Assembly: GCA_005765155.1 (NCBI GenBank)
Contig: VCCP01000002.1
Location: 4,464,001 to 4,528,000, forward strand
Length of the DNA stretch: 64,000 bases
Origin: Zelopaecilomyces penicillatus
Taxonomy: Eukaryota; Ascomycota; Sordariomycetes; Hypocreales; Pseudodiploosporaceae
Reading direction: 5' to 3'
The notes under the pieces are model-generated. The model saw nothing but the letters and a program-made list of their open reading frames with translations, ran no database searches and was not told where the DNA came from. Positions 33,271 to 45,534 of this stretch are shown here, in pieces (within the stretch, counting starts at the first letter, position 1; each line of letters begins with the position of its first letter). The position numbers and the translations under genes were made by a program.

Positions 33271-36200
33271 GATGAATCACGTCCAGGTGTTTCTTCAGAA
33301 GGTAAAGTTGAGTCCGCCGATGGACAGAGAATAAGTTGGAGACGTACTGTATTTAGGGGGAGGGGGGGCAGCTGAGACTATCCCCAGAAGGACCGAGAGA
33401 TCGGCAGAACTTGAAGTCGAAAGAGAAAAAAAAAGGTTTATTAGAGGGTCATAGCCGTGTTGAGCGTGGCCCCAGAGACAGGCTGCCACGGTATCTCAGG
33501 TGCAACAGTGGAGTGCCCAGAGGTAGTGGCGGAAACAAAGAAAAGGGAGGGGGCAGGAGATAAGGCCGGATGTAGACGCAGCGAGCACGACGATTAATGG
33601 CTTCGGAATTAGAGCAGGTTTCGATTCGCATGCGAAGACGAAATTGGTAGGACGGTCTAGGGGATAAGAGCACAGAGCACAGAGCACGGAGGCCAGATGA
33701 GGGAAACGCCAGATACTGAAGATCGGTGGTTCGCAGGCCGCCTGCATGGGAGTATGGCGTACACGCACACCTCCAAAAACCGCCTACCTGTCTTCCGCTG
33801 ACGTGCGACCTGGCAGACTGCAGTGGGTGAAATAGATTAGGTACATGTGAAGAAATACCAGAGCTAGCTGGTGTAGGTAGACCTAAGCTACGTTTGTATG
33901 AGATAGGTACTTTGAAGTACCTTCGCGTGTGGGGGCTACTTGTACGTCCTGAGGCTGCACATGGCCAGGATGATTCAGAGGACGTGCTCCGAAGTTTCGT
34001 ACCCAGTCAACCAGTCCACCATTCGCAAACAACAGCCCACCCACCACTTCGCCGAACCGCGACTCGTATCATCGTATGACGGTTTGTAAATACAGCATGT
34101 AGGTATGCGGAGTACAGGCAATGGTACCTACCTACCTACCTACTAATAGTCGTAGTACAGCTTAGGATGACATCTAGGTATCTTACCAACATGGGTTGGG
34201 TGCTTGGCAAAGTGACCACTGGATACCTCCTGTGGTAGTACCTGCCCAAGCAGCCTACCTCATACTGCAGGTATCTACCGCCTGTGCCTGCCATTTACCA
34301 CCCACTACGCCTTGAAGGAAAGCACCAGGCTGGGTCACTTGCCATAGTTTGCTGTAACACCGCATCATTTCCAGTGTCATTTTCACTATCAAGACAGCTT
34401 GAGAGTACCTAGCTCCAGGGGGGCGCCAAGCTGCATCATCGAGAATTTTGGAAGCTGCCCCTCTTGGCCATGTGTCTCGAGCCCTGGCTGGTTTTGGGCT
34501 TGAATTGCCCTTATCCACTGCAGAAAATTAGTCCCATCGCATCGTGGCACAGCGGTCAGGCTAGATTTATTCTGGGCGTAATTATCCAAATCCCGTACAA
34601 AATGGTACCTGATTAGGCAACGCAGATTCCTATAATTACAATGTGGCAATAGTACGTGGAGCATCGGAACGTCCGTGGCGCGTTGCTGAGTTTCTACACC
34701 TACCATACGCAATACTTAGACATGGCAATTTGGAACCCTGGAGGATGCCAATTATAGCGCGGCCCGCTGACGCCATGCGGCCTTCGTTTGGAGGCGAAGG
34801 CTGCATCCACCGACTCAGGCTACGCCGGTAACATGAAACAAATCGCAGCCGCTAATATCAATCAGGCAGAGCTTTCCTGTACATTGTTTTTCGGCCTTGA
34901 CTAAGGTAGTAAGTGAGTACGTAGCCCTCAATGTGCGGGGGGGCTGGCAAGCTGGGGGGACACCCAACCACGACATTGGAATCGCCGGCTAACCGTTGAC
35001 GCGTCGTCATGCAGAGACCCCTTATTGAGACTATGGTTCACCCTTCGGCAATTGGTCCGTAGCATCATGCTACTCTAAAGTCCATTTCGGTGTTGATTGG
35101 AGCCAATGCTGATTGGGCACTGTAGGATTTAGCCTTTCAACTAGATAGGAATATTGGCGCCTACTTACTCGCCCAGCTTTGGCTCTGGGATAATGTTTTT
35201 TTCTGTACTTCAATGTCCGCTTATCTTAGGCTATTAAGTTATTTATTGAGTGTTGCTATTCGCACTATGAAAATGTTGATGTTCACATAACAATTATCCG
35301 TTTTGCTGCGCACACGCTGCTAAGCTAATGCAGAGCGATTGAGTATATCGTAAGCAGCACAATAAATAAATCCATGATGGTGAAGTTCTTGCTATTGAAT
35401 CCAATACACAGCAAATCTGATTGAATATATCGCAAGCAAATACAATAAGTTCATGTTTATGAAGCCCATTGCTATTGAATCCCATACTGAAATTAAATTC
35501 AAAGGAATTGATCGGCTCATGGCCTACACTGCCACTATACTATTGATTTGAGTGCGGTCTCTGTCAACCTGATTGCCTATAGCCAAGCCTGTGGATTGCG
35601 CTTTGGTGGTATGTTGTGGTCTCTAGCTTATAGTGGGAAAAGGGTATGGTGCGAATAGTAGCACTCTGGGTATTTGTTTCATGCCGCTGAAGCTGGAGAG
35701 GTTGCCTGGGCGCTCCACTCAACTTTCATGCCGGGTTTCGTTCGTATACGCAAAGTGATTGAACAAGTGCCGGATGCGGCTTGACATACTCGTACTGTGT
35801 CCAAGACATAACTCAATTTCTTGTTCATAATCGCCCGCCAAGCGGTGTATTGGAGACTCGGGATGTCCGTATCCAAAACTAAAATAACAATATCGGTGTG
35901 CATCTGCTCAGAACTCTACTTGCTTTTAGCCCAACAATGTGCGTGCATCGTTCGCTGGCGCAAGTCGTAGCTTATTAGCAGGAGGCTGTAATCCCATAAC
36001 ATCCGAGGAATGCGAGACGCGAAAACAAAGTACCTATGTAGTACGTAGGTAGTCATGGGGAAAGAGTAAAGTCAACATCAGTTAATAAACCCCGCATGGC
36101 CTGCACCTTGACAAAAATCCGAACCCAATGGCAAGTCTGGCGATGATGGTCCTGCTAGTGTCAACATAATTTGGTATCGATGTATTCTCTCCAATCGAAC

Positions 36201-37116
36201 TGTTTGTAATCTAGACAATCATCAAGAATATTGTGGGATGTGACGCAACAATGAAAGCGCATCTATATCATGCCCTGCAAACGCGATGTAAGAGTAAGGG
36301 TAATTCGCCTGGCGACTTGAGCTTTCTTGCACGTGACTCTCGTCGCGAGACGGGCTAGCGTCTGGTCGGGACGGAAGTTTGCCAGATGTGGGGGTGCTCA
36401 CGATAGACGTCAGCTTTCCTCCCTCAAATCGCATCTACGTTTCCTCAGCGCTTGTCAAGCTCCTTGCCTTGGAGAGCGGTTTGTTCTGCGCTCCTTTTCT
36501 GGATTCTCGGATACTTGGGTGGCTGAATCTCTGACTCTGCAAGGCTCAACTGTGTTAAGCCCGCTCACTGCTTTGGTTGTTCGCTCGCTGGTATCTTTGC
36601 CTTTTGTCAGGCAGACACCATGATAGATTTGTGCGCTTTGCCTTCCCCCGCTACCTCTTTATCATCTTAGTTTTGGTAGGTTCTTTTTTCTCTTCTATGG
36701 GTCATCATTTCCCTGCAACTACCTTCAGCGCCGAAGGATGGATAAATACGTTTCCTCGAACATGATCTGTTGGGTTGCATGTGGCCAGAAATACCTAGCG
36801 CCAAGCAAAGTGGGATGGACACACTCAGCTTTCTGAATTCCGATTCCACAGCCTGCGGCGAGCATCCAGTTCTAACTACTGGGGACCGTATGTGCTGTGA
36901 CTTAACGGGAACGTTGGCTATGCGACATCGGCCGGCTGTATTGCATCGATTTATCAGGGGATGTGAATGGATCCAACCAGTTTGGCATTTGGCTCTATCA
37001 ACGATCATATATCAAGCCAATTGCATATTTTGCAATATCCATTTTCAGGGAGTAGACTAATGACTCGGACTAGTCCATTAGGCTTTCAATCGGTTCGTCA
37101 TCGAACTTGATACACA
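33271..37116. other. Long intergenic block between GT15 and PAT1
   Basis: About 3.8 kb between the divergent GT15 and PAT1 starts, without a supportable gene. Contains a poly-purine leader near 33420, a (TACC)n run at 34125-34143, further GTAGGTA-type motifs (about 33873 and 36030) and a diverged tandem duplication at 35337-35487. The 35.2-35.5 kb part is AT-rich. Open frames of up to 113 codons occur but none has a family motif. Confidence 0.5.
35337..35487. repeat. Diverged tandem duplication, two units of about 70 bp
   Basis: Unit A is 35337-35407 (71 nt) and unit B is 35419-35487 (69 nt). Both start GATTGARTATATCGYAAGCA and end with a TTGCTATTGAATCC-type segment followed by CATAC or AATAC. 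Several differences are transitions (G/A, C/T), and there are small gaps. No coding capacity is evident. Confidence 0.75.
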
Positions 37117-39623
37117 ATGTCTTTCTTCGGCTTTGACACCAGTCGTCACAACACGGCTGCACCTGGGTTTTCCCAGGCGCATGATCCTTTCGCCAATCTT
37201 TCGGGGCAGTACGACGATGCTGGCGACACTCTTGATTTTGAGGACACGTATGATGGTCTTGGAGATCAGCTCGAAGAGTCTGGTGATGCTTTCAATGACG
37301 ATACCTTTGGTGGTGACACCGTTGCTGGTCCTGCAAAAGTTGGCAAAGATTTCGATTTCTTCGGTCAAACCGCACAAGTTGCGGACGCCATTGTGGAAGA
37401 GCATGTTCGCTTTACTCGCCAGCAACCCGCTACGAGGGTCGCCCAGAATCAAAATGCGCAAGCTTCTGCGCAACCAACATCGTACTCGGATCACATCACT
37501 CGGCAACCTGCGCGCACTGGCTATGAGAAATATAGGGAACCAGAGCAAGTTCCAGATCTGCATGTTGACCAAAGCATTTGGGGTATTGCGCCAACAAAGG
37601 CGGCTGCCCCTGCCCCGAAACCAGCCGCTGCTTTAGCTCAATCAAGCAGTAGTCGAAAGGTGATGAGCCTTGAAGAAGTTGAGGCGGCAATGCGCTCCCA
37701 AGGTTCTCCCTCGGCCCACACCCAACCTCAACTTGCGGAGAATATTGCCTATCAACAAGCTCAAGCAGGCTATCCTGGCGCGCAGCAGTCATTGACCCCC
37801 GGACAGGGTCCACATGCCCAACCGATTTCAATTTTACATCGCCCTCAAAACCTGCATCAAAATGCTGCTGCATCTCCATCTATGCTACCAGCCGCACCGG
37901 TTCAACAGGAGCAGTATCAATACCGCCAGCATGGCTCTCCGGCTCAGCCCATGCAAATTCTGCAAAATCCGAACCGCTTTCCTTCCGATGCTGGACGAAT
38001 GGCAGGTTCTCCACACCAGCTCTCTCAATCTCAAGGCTCTATGCCCAGGCTGTCTCACATGCACGCACATCCCCAACTGATGCAGATGTCAGAGGTGGAG
38101 AAGGCGGCTTTCTTGGATCAGGAAACAAAACGGGCAAAGCGCAACCACAAAATTTGGCTTCTGTCCAAGGACAATGGTGTGATGACGCCGCAAGACAAGA
38201 ATTTCATCACCCGAATTCAGCTTCAACAGCTTGTTTCTACTACTGGAAACCCCGTCGATCAAGGGGCCGATGCGAACTTATCGGAGGACTTCTATTACCA
38301 AGTTTATAGCCATATTCGTGCTGGACAGCGTCAAAACCCGAGCCAACCTCTCAGCAACTTTGCCCAGACCTACTTGTTCCAAACAGGAGGCCGTCATGGA
38401 GGGATGCGCCGTCATGGTAGACCTGCTGAGAACCACTTCCAGCGCATGGAGCAGCAAGTACAAAGGGCTGTGGAAGCCGCCAAGAATAAACCAAAGAATC
38501 CACAGCTAGTCATCGCGGGCAGCTTGGGCAAGATATCGTTTAGCAACGCCAAAACTCCGAAACCTCTACTGAATATCAAGCGAACCGAGACCGAGGCCAA
38601 TCGTGCTGGTAATGGAAGGAAGTCTCCCATGCCTGCCAGCGGTCTAGACCGCAAAACGATTCTGCGCAATGTGGAGAAGGTTTATGAAACTCTGATGAGA
38701 ATGGAGGATCATGTTCGACTCATCCCACCCCCTATTACAAACCCAGCAGATGAAGAGTTGCAAGAGCAGCATAAGGCGTGGTCGCTTAAATTGGAAGGAT
38801 ACAATGCAAAGCTATGGAACGAGCTGAAGGTCCATGAGCCCATTGGAGCTACGGTTCCTCATCCCTTCATTGCATTTCTTTCGTGTGCCAAAGGCAAGAA
38901 GGCAATTCCTCGAATTTTCCCTCACCTTAGTTTCGAACAACGCACTACTATTTTGACCATGATCATCTACCATCTTGATCAGCTGGACGTGATACAAGGA
39001 GCGGCCGTCACTAATGGCGATACTGCTCTCAATTCGAGAATGCGCGAGAACATTGAGTTGTTCATTTCTACTGTCATGCCGTCCTTGATGCAATATTTCA
39101 ATGACACCGGTCTTGACATTGTGGATGGAGTCCTGAATCTGATTGCGACCAAACTGAATGTAGACCTCATCGCCAAGACAAGAATCGGTGTGTCTATGCT
39201 CACATTGATTCTGAGTCGTGCAATGCTCCTGAAGCAAAATGGTGATGGAAACCCAGAACAATGGGAGAAGTGGTATGTGTCTCTATTAACCTGGGTCTCT
39301 ACATGTATCAAGCGTACTAACTCATTATCAATAGGGATCAAACTTATGAGATCCTATTCAGTCGACTTGAGCCCTCGCTGCCGTATATTTTCCCAGGCAG
39401 CGTGAACGCAGGCACAGATGTTTATGTGTGGCAACTTCTAGCTGCTATGGGTGTCAGTGCTAGTCACGACCAACAGACTCGACTTGTTCTTGCTGTTAAG
39501 GATCGGGTTCTTGATACTGTCACTTTATCAAAGACGCTACCGGCAACTATGGCTGCGGAACGACTTGGAAGCGTCAATCTTTTCATGCGCTCTATTGGCT
39601 TGGACGTGGAGCTACTGCAGTAA
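37117..39623 (+). CDS. PAT1: PAT1 mRNA decapping and P-body protein
   Basis: Scaffold for the Lsm1-7, Dcp2 and Dhh1 decapping machinery and for P-bodies. Two exons: 37117..39272 and 39335..39623, with a 62-nt GTATGT..AATAG intron containing GTACTAAC. The product is 814 aa. The N-terminus MSFFGFDTS and the acidic stretch DFEDTYDGLGDQLEESGDAF are typical; residues about 150-330 are Gln/Pro-rich and disordered; from about 400 come the conserved middle blocks (DFYYQVYSHIRAGQRQNPSQP, FAQTYLF); the C-terminal PatC helical domain (PFIAFLSCAKGKKAIPR, ..., VYVWQLLAAMGVSASHDQQ) ends the protein. Splicing is needed to complete PatC. Confidence 0.95.
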
Positions 39624-40120
39624 ACAAATCACTATGAGTTATTAGGAAAAAAGAACAAAGGGTGCTTAACTATACTGCTTAGATGGGTTCATGGGCTGTT
39701 TATTTTGTGTGCCGCGAATGGGCTTTGGGATGGCATGACTCTCAGTAGTTACGGGAGACTGGATAGTTCGAGCGAAATGGATCCATGGTTGTGATCAGGG
39801 GGGCTGCAAGGCCTGCATCCATTTACATCATCTTTGTGGGCTGTACAACATGCAAAGACGGGACGAGATTGATGTGGCACGGGCTTATTTGTTCTGCTTG
39901 GCGTCTCAGGTCATGATGATCTGTACATCTAACAAAAAATGAAAATTCAGCGCGAGTGGGCAGGTATTTTGTAGCCTGGAAATTGCATATTAAAAATAAA
40001 AATAAATTTCAGTTTCAGCGACATCAAATGGCAGCGCTTTCATATTCTCCCAGTAACCAAACGCCGACGTTGTCCATGCAAAAACGATTTTTCTAGGTTT
40101 CTTATTCAGGTATGACGGTA
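39624..40120. other. Convergent intergenic region
   Basis: About 500 bases between the PAT1 and RPC5 stops. It has an AT-rich run near 39990 suitable for 3' end formation. No gene. Confidence 0.6.
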
Positions 40121-41369
40121 TCAATCAACATCGATAGATGAGGGCGCCGTCCGAGAACCCGCCGCCTTTGCCCGTCCTCTTCTTGCCGCCAATGATGCAG
40201 CTGCTCCTCCCCTTGGCCGAGCCTTGGAATTCCGCGCTGCATCGGCCTCGGTTTGCTGCTGCTGTTGCTGTTGCTGCTGCTGTTGGGCAACGAGCTCGGC
40301 CTTGATTTCTGGTACTGGCACTGGCTCAGGTTTTGTTATGCCACTTACGGCTGTAAGGAAGTGCTTATCCCCCCATTTAGTGCCAAATCTAGGAACGAGG
40401 TCCTCGAGGTCCCCTTCCGCAGTGTCGGAGGGGCCATCGCCGTCCTGCTTAGGCTGCAGGAACAGACTCTCATTATATATATCCCAGGCAGCCTCTTCGT
40501 TCTCGTCAGTGTAGCGCATCTTTCGCCAGGGCTCGGACTGCACAAGACGAAGGCGGTCCGCCATAGTTTCCGCCGCAGCCCCATCGCCTTCTGCTGTCGC
40601 CTTGACAGACATGTGGATGGCGCGAGCCGCTGTAGCAGGTGTAGGGGCGGTTTCTTTGGAATTGGCGGCGGCTGTCCGACGCTCGAGTTCGGTGGTTGCA
40701 TCTATATGATGAAGCTGTGGGCGGAGATGAACAAGAGACGAGACTGGTGTGAGATGGAGGTCCTCTGTTCATTAGATTTCCGATTAGCTCCATATGGTGC
40801 AAACGACTGGGAAGGCTGTTGGAGGAAACACGGTCAAACATACTGCCTTGGAAGACACCGACCATGTACTGCACCTCGTCGGCATCAGGGTACTGGCCGC
40901 CAAGCGTCTGGGTTCTTAGAACTTTGTCCTGTCTAACAGCTTCATTCCAGTCCAGGATGTCATCTTCTTCGACTTCTCCACGCTTCTTGCCCGGCCCTCG
41001 TTGTTGAACAGCGCCGACACCGAAGCCACCAGCCAGGCCATGAGTGCCACCGTTCTTCACAGCCATGGATGATTGGAGGGTGCGTCCCCACCGTAGACCC
41101 TTTTCGCGATCATATGCCGTAGTGTTGTCTAAGGGTACATCGACCTCGACCATGCCAGCCTGGGCTTTGAGACGCATCTCTGTTGGGGGAGGGCGCGGGG
41201 CCTCATCGGTACGGTTGGGGTGTTGAAGCACAACTAAACGACGTCCAAGGGGGAGAGCCGGGTTGAGAAAGACAGGATAGCTGGCAGTTATGGGGTCATC
41301 ATCTTCTTCTTCTTCGTTGTTGGTGATTGGCTTGTCTTGGACAAGGTCCATGGGATCTAGCTTGGACAT
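40121..41369 (-). CDS. RPC37: RNA polymerase III subunit RPC5 (Rpc37)
   Basis: Subunit of RNA polymerase III that pairs with Rpc53 and acts in termination and reinitiation. Two exons: 41369..40844 and 40764..40121 with a 79-nt intron. The acceptor was set by conservation: only the AG at 40766-40765 gives the family segment KDLHLTPVSSLVHLRPQ followed by LHHIDATTELE; the unspliced frame and the later AG both fail. The product is 389 aa: DDDPITASYPVFLNPAL, YDREKGLRWGR, DEVQYMVGVFQG, and the WRKMRYTDENEEAAWDIYNE block. The C-terminal tail has an 11-Gln run and a basic RGG/RAK segment. Start at MSKLDPMD is preferred (GCC before ATG); an upstream in-frame Met at 41426 would add 19 residues. Confidence 0.88.
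40254..40286 (-). repeat. CAG repeat encoding polyglutamine in RPC5
   Basis: Eleven Gln codons, mostly CAG with some CAA, lie between the AELVA and TEADAA segments near the C-terminus of RPC5. The tract is in a region expected to be disordered, so length variation should be tolerated. Confidence 0.85.
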
Positions 41370-43435
41370 GGCTGCACTCAACAGAGGCGGCTGGAATGGC
41401 AAGAGAAGAGTAAGGGTGTCTTCCAATGGCTTGTTTTTAGGCTTGAGCAGCGTATTTCATGTCAGAGGAAATGGCTACTTGGTCAAGAAGCAGGCGAAAT
41501 GGCTGCCGATCGAAGGCGCAAACTGGTTTTAGCCGATGTCAGGTCTTCATCATAGCAGGTTGTAACTTGTGACTCTTGCAGGTGGGGTGATTTGGAGAAA
41601 TTTCCTGACGGAGCTGTTATCGGGGATCTTATCGGCTAGTTCTTTGCACAGCTGGGCTTCTAGACTTGTGTGGCAGGTACGAGACCAGAACCTGCTCTAA
41701 GCTGAGGAAGGACGCCCGCGGGTGGGGCGTCGATATCGATACTACCTACCGACATCACAGTAATGACATCTTGCAACGTCGTTTTTGCACAGCATTTCAT
41801 CCGTGGAAGCTATCCACGGAGCCTTTCCATTCCAAGGCTGTGAATCTCATTTGTTGCCTCGCGTGTGCATTCAATACTAAGCGCAAGCCGTCACCACTAC
41901 TTTGGTTTTAGACTTCGAGATCGTCCCTTAGCGAATAGATCACATTTATGGAAGCCACGCACCAAGAAGTCGGAACCTGGTCAAAAAGGGCGATTTATCT
42001 GAGGACACTAGAACTGGCAGTTGGTTGGTCCTGCGGACGTTTAAATCCGAAAACGAAGCAAGAAAGAGCAACAAAAAGGGGGTAAAGGGAGGGAGGGATG
42101 CATTAGTGCGAACAACGACGACAAACCAACTGGACATGTTGCAAGCGCTGTTCATGTTGCATTTTGACGCGCACTCATACGGCGTGACTTGATGTTGAAG
42201 AGCATTGGGCATGCCCTTGGCTTGCCAAGAGTGCCAAGAGTGCCAAGAAACAAAGACTCGACTACATTTCAAGCATCATTCGCCAGCATAGGCCGTCGCC
42301 GACACCGAAAAGCGGGAGGCTGAGCAAATCACGTTGACAATATTGCAGGCAACGTGCAAAGAACAAGCTGACGGTCGTCCCTTCCTTAGTCCAGAACAGG
42401 CTTGATATTTATTTCACCATTCCAGTTTGCGCGACGCTCCCAAGTTGACTCGTACCATGTCAACTGAAAGCAGCTAGGCGCTTGTGGCTGCATTCTTAGT
42501 GCGCATTAAAGGGCGGACCCTGGGATAATCAATAATATTGGGTTTCTAACTCCCTTCTATCAACACGAACCCAGTCTAGGTCCACAATACCATCCATCGC
42601 CTGCCCTAAATATAATTACAAAGACAGGGAGTGGACACCATTCATACCAACGCAGGTAATAATACGGATACTGCACAAATTGAGCCTTGGTCACACTCAG
42701 GACGGCATCACGCTCAGGCACAGGGGCACGTGCTTACTTTCCTAGTTCGATTGTCGTACGAGGACTATTATAACGGGATACGAATGAAGTCCTGGGTAGC
42801 TTGATTGGTATAGAACACACCATCATAATTATCACAGCTGTTGACGATGAAAAACGTTTCCTTCAGGGGTATCCGCATTCGCTTCACAATGGTAAGCACT
42901 CGCTATCAGCACACGAATCAGTCAGTAAATGAGTGCCTACGTATTTAGTAGTGTGCTGACCCAACAGCGCAGGTCAGCCCAGTCTGCCCTTGTCGTCCGA
43001 TAAGACGGAGTGGGTGGCACCGGGAGCTCGGCAGGGCGAGTTGATTCAGGGATAGTGTGAGAATATAGGATCCTATATGGGATGGGTGATCCTGAGGCTG
43101 GAGATCAACCAATGGGATACCCGCATGCTTATTCAAAGTGGCGTCCTATGCTGAACAAAAGCTGGGCATGCCTTTCTCCAGCTTTCCTACAAGCGCTCTC
43201 GTTGGTGACAATGGGTCCAAGACTGTCCAGCTTACTTCTGTCGGGCCGCATACGGGTGTCTCTCAGCAAAAAGAAATCAAAATCGGTTCGCATGCTGAGC
43301 TGAGCACCCTGGTCTTTTGACCTTCTCCTTCTTCCCTCCCTGGCCATGATGAAAGATTTCTAGTCCTCTATTCTATTCTATTCTACAACACAGACTTCAC
43401 TCTCTTGTCGCGTTGGTAATTGTTGCATTTTCGCC
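41370..43435. other. Divergent intergenic region, RPC5 to PLOD-like gene
   Basis: About 2 kb with no supportable gene. Short frames near 41666-41911, 41946-42272 and 43138-43320 have no recognisable motifs. A TTCTA run occurs at about 43366-43384 close to the start of the PLOD-like gene. Confidence 0.55.
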
Positions 43436-45173
43436 ATGTTGATGCCTGCTGTTGGTCGTCTCAGACGCCCATTAACTTTGGTCTCTGTGGTATTCATCTT
43501 CACAACTCTTGTCCTGCTTCTTATAGCGACTGTAAGTGTCCATACACAACTCGGACCTTGAATAATAGCAATCTAATGTCTACGTCTTTACTAATCTACC
43601 TTGCGCGTAGCCGATCCGAAATGGCCAATATGGAGTTGGCAAACAGAACTGGGCCACGGATACCGAGACCAATACGCCAGCAGCAACGTCTAGCTCCAGC
43701 AAGTTATCCAGCATGGCGCCGTGGAAGGCTGTAGATTATAGGAGGCAGCCGAGAAAGGTCAACATCCTGCTGCCAGCAACCAAGGGCAATGTCAACCTCT
43801 GCAAGACGCTCCTCACCATGACCCTTCTGGGCTATCCCAATCCACATATTGTGGCGTGGGAAGAGGACGAAAAAGGCGGCAATCTTCTTGGAGGCGGGTC
43901 ACATTTCGCCAAAATCACACGAACCCTAGATTGGATCAACGATTCGGAGCGTCGCAAGCAGCCGGGTTTCGATAATGAACTAGTCTTCATGCTGGACTCG
44001 TATGATATTTGGTTTCAGCTGCCACTTCAGGTCCTACTCGCACGCTACGAGGCCATTGTTGCCGACGAGAATGCCCGCGTGGCGCATCGAATGGGTCGTG
44101 CTCATGCTCTGGAACGTATCAGCTCGCCAATCGTTTTTGGAGGTGGAAAGCGATGTGCCCCCAACGAGCTTCATACCATGGCTTGCTTCCCTGTGCCTGA
44201 AACCCCATTGCCCGACGATACCCACGGTGGCAACACAGATACACTGATCGGTCGCAACCAATGGACAAGCTTTCGTACTCGCTATCTCAATTCGGGGTAT
44301 CTAATAGGTCCTGTCAGCAAAATCCGCCCTATGCTGGAACGAGCCAAGCAGAAGCTGAGTGAGTGTGCCGAGCGGAAAGATGCCCCGTTTGACGATGGCT
44401 CGGGGGCATCGAACAACTGCTACCGCGGCAGTGATCAGAGCATATTCGTGGAGATGTTTGGAGAGCAGGAGTTTCACCGTGAGGTCATGCGTCGACATCA
44501 TCGGACTAGTCTTGATAACTGGCTGGATACAGTTATCAGTAATAGAGCTGGCGCACGTCCACCACCTATCGATATCCAAGGCGCCCCTATCTTGGACCGT
44601 CTCGAGCCAGCTTTCCCGCATCAAAAAAGCAGTAAAGCATACGTTCCAAACAAACCATTTGAATTTGGCATTGCTATCGATTATTGGTCACTACTCGGCC
44701 ACCAGACTGCCAACGCCGAAGACGATTACCGGTTTATTCGTCACAACGAAACTCTAGAGCCGCAAGTTGGTCGACAAGGTATTTTTGATTGCCGACCCAA
44801 GGCGCCGATGCCAAAGGACTTACACACCAAGCCGTTGAAGAGTCTTGTACCGACCGAGCCGAACCGGTGGGATACAATGCCTCTCTACACAGAAATATGT
44901 GTAGGTTCCGTACCCGTTATGATCCATCACAACTCACCCGACAAGTCCCACCGGGAAAGGCAATGGGACCGCACATGGTGGCACGGCCGTTCACGTGCAT
45001 TACTAGAGGATCGACGCAGGGCTGGCGCGCCAATGCTGAAGGACGGGATTCCTACAGACAACGGGACTATGGTGCAGTGGGAGGAACTATGTCCTTTTGA
45101 TGTAGAACCGGAACTATTTAGGGATGTCAAGGCGAAAGAAAAGGAAAAGGAGAAGGAAAAGGGAAAGGAGTAA
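43436..45173 (+). CDS. Type II membrane protein with PLOD-like glycosyltransferase fold (putative)
   Basis: Two exons: 43436..43531 and 43611..45173 with a 79-nt GTAAGT..GCGTAG intron. The product is 552 aa. Residues about 13-32 form a signal anchor (LTLVSVVFIFTTLVLLLIAT) directly before the intron, then a Ser/Thr stem. The rest looks like a lumenal GT-A enzyme: VNILLPATKGNVNL at the start, an acidic EEDEKGG, FDNELVFMLDSYDIWFQLP with a DxxD-type metal site, TRYLNSGYLIGPV and DQSIFVEMFGEQ. The NSG and DQ(S) arrangement resembles the glycosyltransferase domains of lysyl hydroxylase (PLOD) and procollagen glucosyltransferases. Substrate unknown; I infer Golgi or ER location. The C-terminus is a run of Lys-Glu pairs. 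This call rests on pattern, not a search. Confidence 0.7.
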
Positions 45174-45534
45174 AATGGTTCTATGGAGAGAAAGACAAAT
45201 CGGGAAACTCTTTGATGATAATGCGTTGTATATATTTCCTTTCTACACAATGAACATATGGGCGGTTTTCTTTTCATTGGAACAACATAAATCGAGTCTT
45301 CTTGAATTTCTCACGTCTGCTAATGACATATTTCGATCCCGTCATTTCATTTCTGGTAGGATCGGAAGAGACTTCCAGGCCAAAAGCTCTGTCAATTTAT
45401 TGAAGCAGGCAAGTTTAAATTGTAATGTGTCAATGTTCAATTTATGCCGTGCCCATGAAGAATCCAAATGCGCCAACTGATGTCTTTTTGTACTCCCAGA
45501 AGGTTCACTTATTAAACCACCTAATAACTCTTGT
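45174..45534. other. Convergent intergenic region
   Basis: Between the PLOD-like gene and Lcp5 stops; presumably 3' UTRs. Nothing else seen. Confidence 0.6.

Noticed and set aside
34520..34620. A tRNA-like A-box (GTGGCACAGCGGTCAGG)
   Set aside because: No matching B-box, anticodon stem or acceptor stem could be drawn.
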